A DNA stretch of 64,000 nt, taken from Variovorax paradoxus. GTDB taxonomy: Bacteria > Pseudomonadota > Gammaproteobacteria > Burkholderiales > Burkholderiaceae_C. Position numbers and translations under genes: made by a program. Positions within the stretch are counted from its first letter, which is position 1. The number at the start of each line of letters is the position of its first letter. Location of the stretch: assembly GCF_024734665.1 (NCBI RefSeq), contig NZ_CP102931.1, positions 2,850,001 through 2,914,000 on the forward strand. The letters run 5' to 3'. This document shows, piece by piece, positions 41,235 to 48,049 of the stretch. The notes under the pieces are model-generated. The model searched no databases. It worked only from the letters and a program-made list of their open reading frames with translations, and was not told where the DNA came from.

Positions 41235-42211
41235 TTGGATGCTTTCGCAACAACGCCAAGAATGTACGCAGCGATGCTGTCGGCGTTGACACGAGACCGG
41301 GGGTCTTCTGCGTGATCCCTCGCGTGCTTCGTTCCATACCAGGGATCGAATGAACTGAAGGTGTCGTCGAAGTGCGTGACCTCGTGAATCAATGTCAGGA
41401 GCTTCGAGTCCCCGTCGCGAATGATGTCCGTATCGTAGATGAGCATGTTCTCCGGGAGGTCGCAAAAACTCAGCCCGATGGCAATGGTGCGGGTCGCAGT
41501 GTCTGGTTTGCAAACTGCCGCTACTGTCACGACCGGGTCGCTTGAGAAGATGCAGCCGAGATTCTTCTTGCTTGCTTCCGAGTACCGGATGAAGTTCTCG
41601 CATCCCAGTCCCTCGAGCACTCGCTTGCACGCAGCCAGTCCTTTCTGGAGATGCTCTCGCATCGATTGGTCGGCAACGCCAAACCATTCCTGCACTCGCG
41701 CCTGCGCATCTTTGTCCCATCGCTCGAGTTCCGGGAGGCGCTGCTTCGCAATGAACGCCACGGCCTGATCGCGCAGCTTGAGCACTACCGCGCAGAACTC
41801 CTTGTTCGTCATGTTCGGGCAGATCCTTTCGGCCAGTTCCGCCCCTGGTGGGTGGGTCACATTCTTGTCTACCGTTTTCTTGAATGCCGCCAATTCATCC
41901 TCGGCTCCAACGGCATGCCAAGCCTCGTCCTCGTATGTTGCCCATCGCTGCAGGGTGGAAAGTATGGGCTGTGGCACCGGGCAGTGGCAGACCACCACGT
42001 CTCCTTCCAGCGCCGCCTCCGATATGAATTGAGGGCGCCGCGGCCCTCCGGTCTTCGCGATGATGCCCACGCTGTTGCAGCCTTCGCAGTAGGCCCTGCC
42101 GCCGATCAAGGCGACCCGGTGTCCGTACAAATCGAGCATGGGGCCGTCGTAGGGCAATACCTGTCCGCCAGACGCTGGCGGATCGCCGACTACAAGAATT
42201 TTTCGCTCCAT
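41231..42211 (-). CDS. PAAR-domain protein with C-terminal M35-like (aspzincin) metallopeptidase; putative T6SS effector
   Basis: A 326-residue protein. The N-terminal PAAR domain (about 1-85: ERKILVVGDPPASGGQVLPY, LIGGRAYCEGCNSVG, GDVVVCHCPVPQP) would cap a VgrG spike of a type VI secretion system. The middle (about 90-230) is helical and Cys-containing with no known motif. The C-terminus has LIHEVTHFDD with the zinc motif H276-E-x-x-H280, then D289-x-x-Y-G293 and a NADSIAAYIL tail. This matches the HExxH...DxxYG pattern of aspzincins. No signal peptide, as expected for a T6SS cargo. The downstream lipoprotein gene overlaps its stop. No other T6SS gene is in the window. Base composition looks less GC-rich than its neighbours by eye. 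Confidence 0.85.
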   Translation of the reverse strand: MERKILVVGDPPASGGQVLPYDGPMLDLYGHRVALIGGRAYCEGCNSVGIIAKTGGPRRPQFISEAALEGDVVVCHCPVPQPILSTLQRWATYEDEAWHAVGAEDELAAFKKTVDKNVTHPPGAELAERICPNMTNKEFCAVVLKLRDQAVAFIAKQRLPELERWDKDAQARVQEWFGVADQSMREHLQKGLAACKRVLEGLGCENFIRYSEASKKNLGCIFSSDPVVTVAAVCKPDTATRTIAIGLSFCDLPENMLIYDTDIIRDGDSKLLTLIHEVTHFDDTFSSFDPWYGTKHARDHAEDPRSRVNADSIAAYILGVVAKASK

Positions 42212-42448
42212 TCGCTACGCTCCCCGTTGATGACGGGGCGTTGTAAGCGGCAGCAATTGCTAACACTGTTGTCTATGGTCAACCGCTTGGTTCTTTGTCA
42301 CGAAGGAGCGGGTTTTCGATCTGCAGGGTGCTGGGTGTGGCCGGAGTCGGCTCGAGGCGGTCGCAGACACGCGTCACACGAACGACAGTCAACCGGGCTG
42401 CAAAGCGTTCCAATAGGAGGCGCAGAGCCAACCACAGGAAAGAATTCA

Positions 42449-43354
42449 ATGATTCAAGACTTCAAGGGCAAGACCGCCGTACTCACCGGCGCGGGCTCGG
42501 GCTTCGGCCTGGAGTGCGCGCGCATCGGCGCCGCCCGCGGCATGAACCTCGTGCTGGTCGACGTGCAGCAGGACGCGCTCGACAAGGCCCAGGCAGAAAT
42601 GGAGGCTGCCGGCGCACAGGTGCTGGCGCGCAAGGTCGACGTGTCGAACGCGGCGCAGATGGAAGCGCTGGCCGCCGCTGTGAAGGAACGTTTCGGTGCG
42701 CCGCACTTCGTGTTCAACAACGCGGGCGTGGGAGCCGGTGGCCTGGTGTGGGAGAACACGGTGGCCGACTGGGAATGGGTGCTGGGTGTGGACCTGTGGG
42801 GCGTGATTCACGGCGTGCGCCTGTTCACGCCGATGATGCTGGAGGCTGCCGCGAAAGACCCGGCCTACCGCGGCCACATCACCAACACCGCCAGCATGGC
42901 GGGCTTGCTCACACCGCCCAACATGGGCATCTACAACGCGGCGAAGGCGGCAGTCGTGAGCCTTACCGAAACGATGTACCAGGACCTGAACCTCGTCACC
43001 GACCAGATCGGCGCGAGCCTGCTGTGCCCGTACTTCGTGCCCACCGGCATCACCAGCAGCGAGCGCAACCGCCCGAATGCGCCGAAGGAAACCGAGCTCA
43101 CCAAGAGCCAACTCATCGGCCAGGCCATGAGCAACAAGGCGGTGAGCAGCGGCAAGATCACGGCCGCCGAAGTCGCGGCCAAGGTGTTCGACGCCATCAC
43201 TGCCAACCAGTTCTACGTGTTCAGCCACCCGAAGGCGCTGGGCAATGTGCGCAGCCGCATGGAGAACATCGTCTCCATTACCAACCCGGCCGATCCCTTC
43301 CTGGAGCGGCCCGAGATCGGGCAGAAGCTGCGCGAGCAACTGCGCTCGGCGTAG
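42449..43354 (+). CDS. SDR family oxidoreductase
   Basis: A 301-residue short-chain dehydrogenase. Cofactor motif LTGAGSGFGLECARIGAARG, NNAGVGAGG, catalytic Ser in NTASMAGLL and Tyr-x3-Lys in GIYNAAKAAVVS. The C-terminus is longer than in classical SDRs. The start follows AGGAAAG nine bases upstream, and upstream in-frame sequence is an alternate reading of the PAAR gene. The ~237 bp between it and the divergent PAAR gene holds a weak CCCCG/CGGGG hairpin (about 42231-42247) and nothing else I can support. Confidence 0.9.
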   Translation: MIQDFKGKTAVLTGAGSGFGLECARIGAARGMNLVLVDVQQDALDKAQAEMEAAGAQVLARKVDVSNAAQMEALAAAVKERFGAPHFVFNNAGVGAGGLVWENTVADWEWVLGVDLWGVIHGVRLFTPMMLEAAAKDPAYRGHITNTASMAGLLTPPNMGIYNAAKAAVVSLTETMYQDLNLVTDQIGASLLCPYFVPTGITSSERNRPNAPKETELTKSQLIGQAMSNKAVSSGKITAAEVAAKVFDAITANQFYVFSHPKALGNVRSRMENIVSITNPADPFLERPEIGQKLREQLRSA

Positions 43355-43369
43355 GCAGCAGCTTCCTTT

Positions 43370-44038
43370 TCAGGAGGCCTGCAATTCGGCCACCAGCGCC
43401 TCGACGCGGGCGAGCGCGCTGGCGATGGAGCGGTCCAGCAAGTCGTCATGGTCTTCGGCGTGTTCGATGGCCACGCTGTGCACTTCGTTGAGACCGAGCA
43501 GGGCCAGCGGGCTTGTGATGCCGGGCGTGAGCAGGTCCAGATGCGCCTGGAATCCGCCCGGCCCGTAGCCGCTGCTGCCGCACGAGGTCAGCAGCACCGT
43601 GCGGCGGTTGCGCTCGGCCAGCAGCGGCACATACGGGTTCTCGCGGCTGCGGTCGAAGTCGAAGGTCGCGCCGATGCGCACGATGTTGTCGATCCATGAC
43701 TTCAGCGGTGCCGGCATGCTGAAGTTGTACATCGGCACGCCGATTACCAGCACGTCGGCGCGGCGGATCTCGGCGATCAGCGCATCGCTCTCGGCGAGCA
43801 CGGCGTGCATCCACGGTTCGCGTTCTGCGGCCGGTGTGTAGCCCGACGCAATCCACTCGCCGGTGACGTTGCTCGGCGGTGCGGCGCCGATGTCGCGGTA
43901 GATCACCTCGGTGCCCGGCTGCGTCGCGCGCCAGCTCGACACGAAGTGATGGCTCAACCGGCGCGAATGCGAGCCGTGAACGTGGGTGCCGGAACGACCG
44001 GGGCGGGCGCTGGCGTCGATGTGGAGCAGTGTGGTCAT
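43370..44038 (-). CDS. azoR: FMN-dependent NADH-azoreductase (module 1)
   Basis: A 222-residue flavodoxin-fold quinone/azo reductase. FMN-binding starts LLHIDASARPGRSGTHVHGS; PMYNFSMPAPLKSWIDNIVR is the family signature, and TSCGSSGYGPGG lines the flavin. It reduces quinones and azo bonds with NADH. The first ATG with good family fit gives MTTLLHID. Divergent from a GcvA-like LysR gene; a second copy of this pair lies about 7 kb away. Confidence 0.92.
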   Translation of the reverse strand: MTTLLHIDASARPGRSGTHVHGSHSRRLSHHFVSSWRATQPGTEVIYRDIGAAPPSNVTGEWIASGYTPAAEREPWMHAVLAESDALIAEIRRADVLVIGVPMYNFSMPAPLKSWIDNIVRIGATFDFDRSRENPYVPLLAERNRRTVLLTSCGSSGYGPGGFQAHLDLLTPGITSPLALLGLNEVHSVAIEHAEDHDDLLDRSIASALARVEALVAELQAS

Positions 44039-44130
44039 GGCGCGGTCCTCGTTGACGTGAAAGGTGGGATGAAGAGAATTCAGCTGTCTGCTTGACATGG
44101 TTCTCAATTTATCCAGGCACCGCCAGCGCG

Positions 44131-44146
44131 ACAAACGACGATTTCT
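44131..44146 (-). promoter_or_regulatory. 16-nt motif shared by both LysR/azoR divergent regions (copy 1)
   Basis: AGAAATCGTCGTTTGT, read on the minus strand from lysR toward azoR. The identical 16 bases recur in the second module. In both, exactly 45 bases separate the motif from the codon of the conserved leucine in LPPL of the LysR protein. It is a good candidate for the LysR binding site. Confidence 0.6.
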
Positions 44147-44173
44147 TTGTGCTGCTGAAAAATTAATTCATCC

Positions 44174-45070
44174 ATGGCCAACCTTCGCCAACTCCCTCCG
44201 CTGGCGGCGCTGCGCGCCTTCGAGGCGGCCGCGCGGCACTGCAGCGCCAAGCTCGCGGCCCACGAACTCTCGGTGACGCCTACCGCCATCAGCCACCAGG
44301 TGCGGCAGCTCGAAGACTCACTCGGCGTGCCGCTGTTCATCCGCCAGCCGCGGCAACTGGTGCTCACGCCGCAGGGCAGGGTGCTGCAGGTGGTGCTGAG
44401 CGAATCGTTCAATGCCATGGCGAATGCGGTGGCGCGGCTGCGTGCACCGCCCGAGCGCAGCGCCATCACCCTGTCGGCCACGCCGGCCGTCGCGGCGCGC
44501 TGGCTGTTGCCGCGCGTGAGCACCTTGCGCACGCTGCACCCGAGGCTCGACCTGCGCATTCATGCATCGCACGAAGCGGTTGCGCTCGACGGTGTCACGG
44601 CCGACATAGCGATCCGCTACGGCAAGGGACAGTGGCCGGGCATGGTGGCCGAGAAGCTGTTCGACACCGTCTTCGCGCCGGCCTGCAGCCCTGCGCTCAA
44701 GCTGCGCCGGCGCAGTGACCTGACGCGGCACACGCTGCTGCACTTCGCGGTGCCCGGCAACAAGAGCCAGCCCGGCACCTGGGCCGAGTGGCAGCAGCGG
44801 GCGCAGGTGCCCGGCCTCGACGTATCGGCCGGGCCGGTGTTCTCGGATGAAACACACACCGTGTCGGCCGCGCTGCAGGGGCAGGGCGTGGCGTTGATGG
44901 GCCTTGCGCTGATTGCCGATGAACTGCGCGCGGGCAATCTGGTGCAGCCCTTCGGTCCGGAGTTGCCTGGGCTGCCGTTCTATCTGGTGTGCCTCGAGGC
45001 GCGGCGTTCGGAGCCGGCCGTGGCGGCGGTGTTCGAGTGGGTGAGGGGGCTTCAGCCGCTGGGCGCCTGA
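44174..45070 (+). CDS. LysR family regulator, GcvA-like (module 1)
   Basis: A 298-residue LTTR. The N-terminal winged HTH has LPPLAALRAFEAAARHCSAK, AAHELSVTPTAISHQVRQLE and LFIRQPRQLVLTPQG. An effector domain of the GcvA type follows (DIAIRYGKGQWPGM). Divergent from azoR, which it most likely controls. The paralog at 49714-50640 stands in the same relation to the other azoR. Confidence 0.92.
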   Translation: MANLRQLPPLAALRAFEAAARHCSAKLAAHELSVTPTAISHQVRQLEDSLGVPLFIRQPRQLVLTPQGRVLQVVLSESFNAMANAVARLRAPPERSAITLSATPAVAARWLLPRVSTLRTLHPRLDLRIHASHEAVALDGVTADIAIRYGKGQWPGMVAEKLFDTVFAPACSPALKLRRRSDLTRHTLLHFAVPGNKSQPGTWAEWQQRAQVPGLDVSAGPVFSDETHTVSAALQGQGVALMGLALIADELRAGNLVQPFGPELPGLPFYLVCLEARRSEPAVAAVFEWVRGLQPLGA

Positions 45071-45203
45071 GCGCGTGACTTTCGACACTGGTGGTGGCTC
45101 GTTCGCAGTCCTAGAGTCCGGCGGTGAGTCGCTTGCGCGGCTCATCTCGGGTTGCAGGAGCGAGATGCCCTGCGTTCAAAAGTACCAATGGAGGGAAGAA
45201 ATC

Positions 45204-45371
45204 ATGAAACGTGCAACCGCAATCAAGGCTGGCGCTGTGGCCGCGATCTTGTCGTCGCTGGCTCTGGCTGCCCCGGCTGTCGCAGGGCCGTTCACCCAGT
45301 GCAGCGACCACTGGCTGTTCTGGAGCGGCTACCAGCTGATCATGGAAGCGATCTTCGACCTCTGCGGCTGA
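45204..45371 (+). CDS. Small secreted two-cysteine peptide (55 residues)
   Basis: A 55-residue precursor with strong ribosome site GGAGGGAAGAA just upstream. The N-terminus is a textbook signal peptide (basic KRATAIK, hydrophobic AGAVAAILSSLALAAP, AVA-27 cleavage). The predicted mature peptide is 28 residues (GPFTQCSDHWLFW...DLCG), rich in aromatic residues. Cysteines at 33 and 54 are spaced to form one disulfide. I recognise no family. A 36-nt near-perfect inverted repeat starts 12 bases after the stop. It is the only small gene between the LysR gene and the membrane-protein pair. Confidence 0.65.
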   Translation: MKRATAIKAGAVAAILSSLALAAPAVAGPFTQCSDHWLFWSGYQLIMEAIFDLCG

Positions 45372-45383
45372 GAGGTGCCTGCA

Positions 45384-45419
45384 CTGCGCAATGTTTGACA
45401 TTAGTCAAATATTGCGCAG
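45384..45419. repeat. 36-nt inverted repeat after the small peptide gene
   Basis: CTGCGCAATGTTTGAC and GTCAAATATTGCGCAG are complements over 16 positions with one G-T, around ATTA. No T-run follows, so it is not a classic terminator. The core TTGAC-ATTA-GTCAA also has the TTGAN-N4-NTCAA form of CRP/FNR-family sites, so it could be a DNA operator. Confidence 0.7.
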
Positions 45420-45501
45420 GTTCACTGGCTTTCTGCACCGAACCCACTCTCATGTGCGGTGTGCGCGACTTAATCCCTTAGCCCGATCGGCTGTTCTTCT
45501 T

Positions 45502-45567
45502 AACCTTCCTGTACTTTTTTGACGAAGGTCAGGAAAGGTTGCGAGCAGTCCATGCTGCTTCGCAACC
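45502..45567 (+). other. Two overlapping, mutually exclusive hairpins upstream of the small membrane-protein pair
   Basis: AACCTTCCTG (45502-45511) can pair with CAGGAAAGGTT (45530-45540, one bulge). GGTTGCGAGCAG (45537-45548) can pair with CTGCTTCGCAACC (45555-45567, one bulge). The two use the same GGTT, so only one can form at a time. Located about 55-120 bases ahead of the next ATG. The rest of the 250-bp gap (45372-45621) contains the 36-nt inverted repeat and no other signal I can support. Confidence 0.4.
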
Positions 45568-45621
45568 GCCTGCGCCGGCTAACGAATTACACGCGACATC
45601 TTGCGAAGAGGGAGGCTATTC

Positions 45622-45867
45622 ATGCGCACACCGTTCCAACCCGAAACCAGCCCGGACGAGCCTTTGGCGGCCAGGCGCGGGCCAGCGTACATGGCATGGC
45701 TGTCCGTGCTCCTGTGCATCGTGGCGGCAGTTGTCTTTGTGGTCGTGGCCATCCTCGTGCCGAACATCATTGCGGCATCGATGTTCACGACGGCAGCCAT
45801 CATGTTCCTGGGCGCAGGCCTGATCCTCGGCTTGAGCATGTGGGTCTTTCCGGACCTTCCCCGCTAG
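45622..45867 (+). CDS. Small two-helix membrane protein of unknown function
   Basis: An 81-residue protein with a charged/Pro-rich start (RTPFQPETSPDEP) and two long hydrophobic segments (AWLSVLLCIVAAVVFVVVAI and TTAAIMFLGAGLILGLSMWV). The start is set by GGGAGG seven bases upstream. Its TAG is followed directly by the ATG of the next gene. No family recognised. Confidence 0.72.
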   Translation: MRTPFQPETSPDEPLAARRGPAYMAWLSVLLCIVAAVVFVVVAILVPNIIAASMFTTAAIMFLGAGLILGLSMWVFPDLPR

Positions 45868-46152
45868 ATGGCCTCGCAAGAACCCATGGCGGGTAAATCC
45901 GCAGCGTCCATTTTTCGCGTTCAGGGCTGGCGGGTGACCCTGGTCGCAGCCTTGATCGGCTTGCTGATCGTGCTGGCCATGCTCATGAAGTGGATCGTCG
46001 AATTCCAGGTCGAGGCGGCACGGGAGCGGCGCTTGAGCGAAGCCGTTGCGCGCGAGGCGGTAGCGCGTTGCCACGAGAAAGTACCGCTCCAGGCGGTCAA
46101 CGCCTGCCTGGGCGAACTGGCTGCTGCCAGGGCTCTTCAATCCAATCGCTGA
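45868..46152 (+). CDS. Small single-helix membrane protein of unknown function
   Basis: A 94-residue protein: short hydrophilic N-terminus, one hydrophobic segment (WRVTLVAALIGLLIVLAMLM), then a charged helix-forming region with two cysteines (ARCHEKVPLQAVNACLGELA). It begins directly on the stop of the previous gene, so the two form a pair. No family recognised. Confidence 0.65.
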   Translation: MASQEPMAGKSAASIFRVQGWRVTLVAALIGLLIVLAMLMKWIVEFQVEAARERRLSEAVAREAVARCHEKVPLQAVNACLGELAAARALQSNR

Positions 46153-46159
46153 CGATCAG

Positions 46160-46900
46160 TCAGTCGGCACGGCGCCATCGTCCGGAGTCCGGGCACACGA
46201 TGGCCCGCGCGCCGTTCAGCCAGACTTGCTCTTCATCCAGCTGCGGCGAGGTCGAAAGATTGATGTCGAAGGCGACTCCCAGTGCGTGCCCGACATGGAC
46301 ATCCTCGATGGGAAGCTCCCAGGTCAGGAACACTTGGCTGCAATCCCGCCCGGGCGCGAAGTCGGCTGCATCGAAGCCGCTGCTGCCGCGTTGAATGACG
46401 GCGTGAGGCTGGCCGGTGTCGAATATCACTGCCGTGCCCCGGGTCAACGGGATCCGGTGATCTGCAAAGGGGAAATGCAGGTCCAGCCCCTTGTCCTCGC
46501 TCATGAAGAGATTGCAGAAGGCCGCGCCGCCGTACTGCGCTCCGTCGTGGTGGTACTTCGCGCCGCGGCAGGCCATGAGGGCCACGTCGCTGGAGGCAAG
46601 CACCTCGGACAGCTCCAGCGTGCGCATCCAGTCGGACATGGCCTGCACGCAGTGCTTGTAATCAGGCCATCGCGCACGCGCCCGGGCCAGGGGCAACGGT
46701 TCGACGTCTCCGGGTTCCAGGAACAGGCGCGAAGAGATTTCGCTTTCCCAATCCGCAAGCAGACGCGCAGGAGGCGCAGGCACGTCGACCGTGGCAGACA
46801 GCACGACATTGCTCACGCTCCGGCTGCGGATGACGTCGCCGCTCCAGAAGTAGGAAGTCAGGATGTCTCGCGCGTGCTGCGGTCGAGGAGGATTGTTCAT
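46160..46900 (-). CDS. 2OG-Fe(II) oxygenase-like protein
   Basis: A 246-residue cytosolic protein. A candidate iron triad is visible: His-x-Asp in AKYHHDGAQYGGAAFCNLFM and a distal His in VIFDTGQPHAVIQRG, on a beta-rich core like the double-stranded beta-helix dioxygenases. The substrate is unknown and the family assignment rests on these motifs only. MNNPPRPQHARD is taken as the start; in-frame upstream codons would run into the neighbour's promoter. Divergent from the GNAT gene. Confidence 0.6.
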   Translation of the reverse strand: MNNPPRPQHARDILTSYFWSGDVIRSRSVSNVVLSATVDVPAPPARLLADWESEISSRLFLEPGDVEPLPLARARARWPDYKHCVQAMSDWMRTLELSEVLASSDVALMACRGAKYHHDGAQYGGAAFCNLFMSEDKGLDLHFPFADHRIPLTRGTAVIFDTGQPHAVIQRGSSGFDAADFAPGRDCSQVFLTWELPIEDVHVGHALGVAFDINLSTSPQLDEEQVWLNGARAIVCPDSGRWRRAD

Positions 46901-46965
46901 CGGGGGGCAGTGTAGTGAGCTTGGTAGCATCGCCGCGTTTAGCCGGGAGCCTTCAAGGACACCGT

Positions 46966-47469
46966 ATGCACGTTGAACTTGTCTCTGAAGCCCAGCATGA
47001 GTCGCTCACAGACCTGCTGTGCGAGTTGCATGCCTTCTACAACGATGGCGCCAAAGTCTCTCGGGAGGCCGTGAGAGAACACCTCCTCGGCAACCTCCTG
47101 GCGGCTGGGTCGCCGCATCGCCTGGCCGTGGCTTCAGGCGATGACGGCGCAGTGGTTGGCCTGGCGGCCATCTCGCTGGTGTATTCGCTCGTCGAATTCG
47201 CTCCCGACAGGCGCAAGCATTGCCAGCTCAAGGAGCTGTATGTGAAGGCTTCTGGCAGGAGCAATGGAGCAGGCAGGGCGCTTATGGCCTGGGTGGCCCG
47301 GTACGCTGTCGAGAACGGTTGCTGTCGCATCGACTGGCCCGTCAAGGCATCGAACGACAGGGGCATCTCGTTCTACGAAGGCCTTGGTGCAGGCCGGGTT
47401 CTCGACAGGCTCAGCTACCGGCTGTCCGAACCCCAGTTGAGTCGGCTCGCCCAAGGCCTTGGCGCATGA
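46966..47469 (+). CDS. GNAT family N-acetyltransferase
   Basis: A 167-residue acetyltransferase. The acetyl-CoA loop reads KELYVKASGRSNGAGRALMAWVA (R-x2-G-x-G/A type) and a C-terminal SNDRGISFYEGLGA motif is typical. Substrate unknown. The start MHVELVSEAQHES is preferred over an upstream TTG/GTG on family fit. The stop abuts a decayed hydrolase fragment. Confidence 0.85.
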   Translation: MHVELVSEAQHESLTDLLCELHAFYNDGAKVSREAVREHLLGNLLAAGSPHRLAVASGDDGAVVGLAAISLVYSLVEFAPDRRKHCQLKELYVKASGRSNGAGRALMAWVARYAVENGCCRIDWPVKASNDRGISFYEGLGAGRVLDRLSYRLSEPQLSRLAQGLGA

Positions 47470-47701
47470 CAGGGCCGCCCGAGTTCAGGAGCGAGGAAGC
47501 CAGGGCGCGGTACAAGACGCGGAAAAGCTTTACGAACTCCAGGCGATGCTGGAGCTGGCGCAGCGCCGGATGCCTGGCCTCGAGGCTGCGATCGTGCCGG
47601 GCGCGGACCACATCGCCGCTATGTCGCAGCCTGAGGATGTCAATGGCCAGATCATCCGATTCCTGCAAAAGGGAGAGGCGGGCAAGAATGGCGGCCGTTG
47701 A
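47459..47701 (+). pseudogene. Remnant of an alpha/beta hydrolase C-terminus
   Basis: About 60 residues (EKLYELQAMLELAQRRMPGL then AAIVPGADHIAAMSQPEDVN and QIIRFLQKGE) look like the end of an alpha/beta hydrolase, including the catalytic His in GADH. There is no Ser-nucleophile part upstream; the sequence before it is the GNAT gene. No own ATG or ribosome site; it can only start at a TTG inside the GNAT frame. Most likely a deletion relic rather than a gene. Confidence 0.55.
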
Positions 47702-47779
47702 CGCTCAGAAAATACCCTGATGAATATTTGAGTACCAAAGAGTTAACATTTGGGCTGTCAGGCAGACAAGGAGGATCCC

Positions 47780-47983
47780 ATGGAAACGTACCCAACCCTA
47801 AGACAGGCCACCGGCGTGGCCCGCACCCTCAGCAAGCACTCGTCGTGCACCATGGTGGTCTATCGCGTGACAGAGGAAAAATTCGTGGCTGCGCATGCCA
47901 CCGACCGCGTGCAGGGAAGCATCGAGGCCGTGTACCGCGACGGTTATGTCGTGCCGACCCTCCTGAGCAAGCGGGTCGAATGA
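47780..47983 (+). CDS. Small hypothetical protein (67 residues)
   Basis: A 67-residue soluble protein with strong AGGAGG ribosome site before METYPTLRQATGVA. Alternating beta-strand pattern (CTMVVYRVTEEKFVAAHATD, then GSIEAVYRDGYVV) without cysteine motifs; one Cys (SSCTMVV). No family recognised. A strong terminator hairpin lies ~40 bp downstream, so it is probably transcribed alone. Confidence 0.7.
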   Translation: METYPTLRQATGVARTLSKHSSCTMVVYRVTEEKFVAAHATDRVQGSIEAVYRDGYVVPTLLSKRVE

Positions 47984-48021
47984 AGAGAAAGCCCGGGCTC
48001 CGCCTGGAACCCGGTCAGCGC

Positions 48022-48044
48022 AGGCCTCCTTCGGGAGGCCTTTT
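48022..48044. terminator. UUCG-loop terminator hairpin
   Basis: AGGCCTCC-TTCG-GGAGGCCT is a perfect 8-bp stem with the very stable TTCG tetraloop, followed by TTTT. It ends the 67-residue gene on the plus strand. The minus-strand hydrolase gene stops only six bases beyond and may share it. Confidence 0.88.
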
Positions 48045-48049
48045 CACGT

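Noticed and set aside
42231..42247. CCCCG-N7-CGGGG hairpin between the PAAR and SDR genes
   Set aside because: Five-base-pair stem without T-run; common by chance at this GC content.
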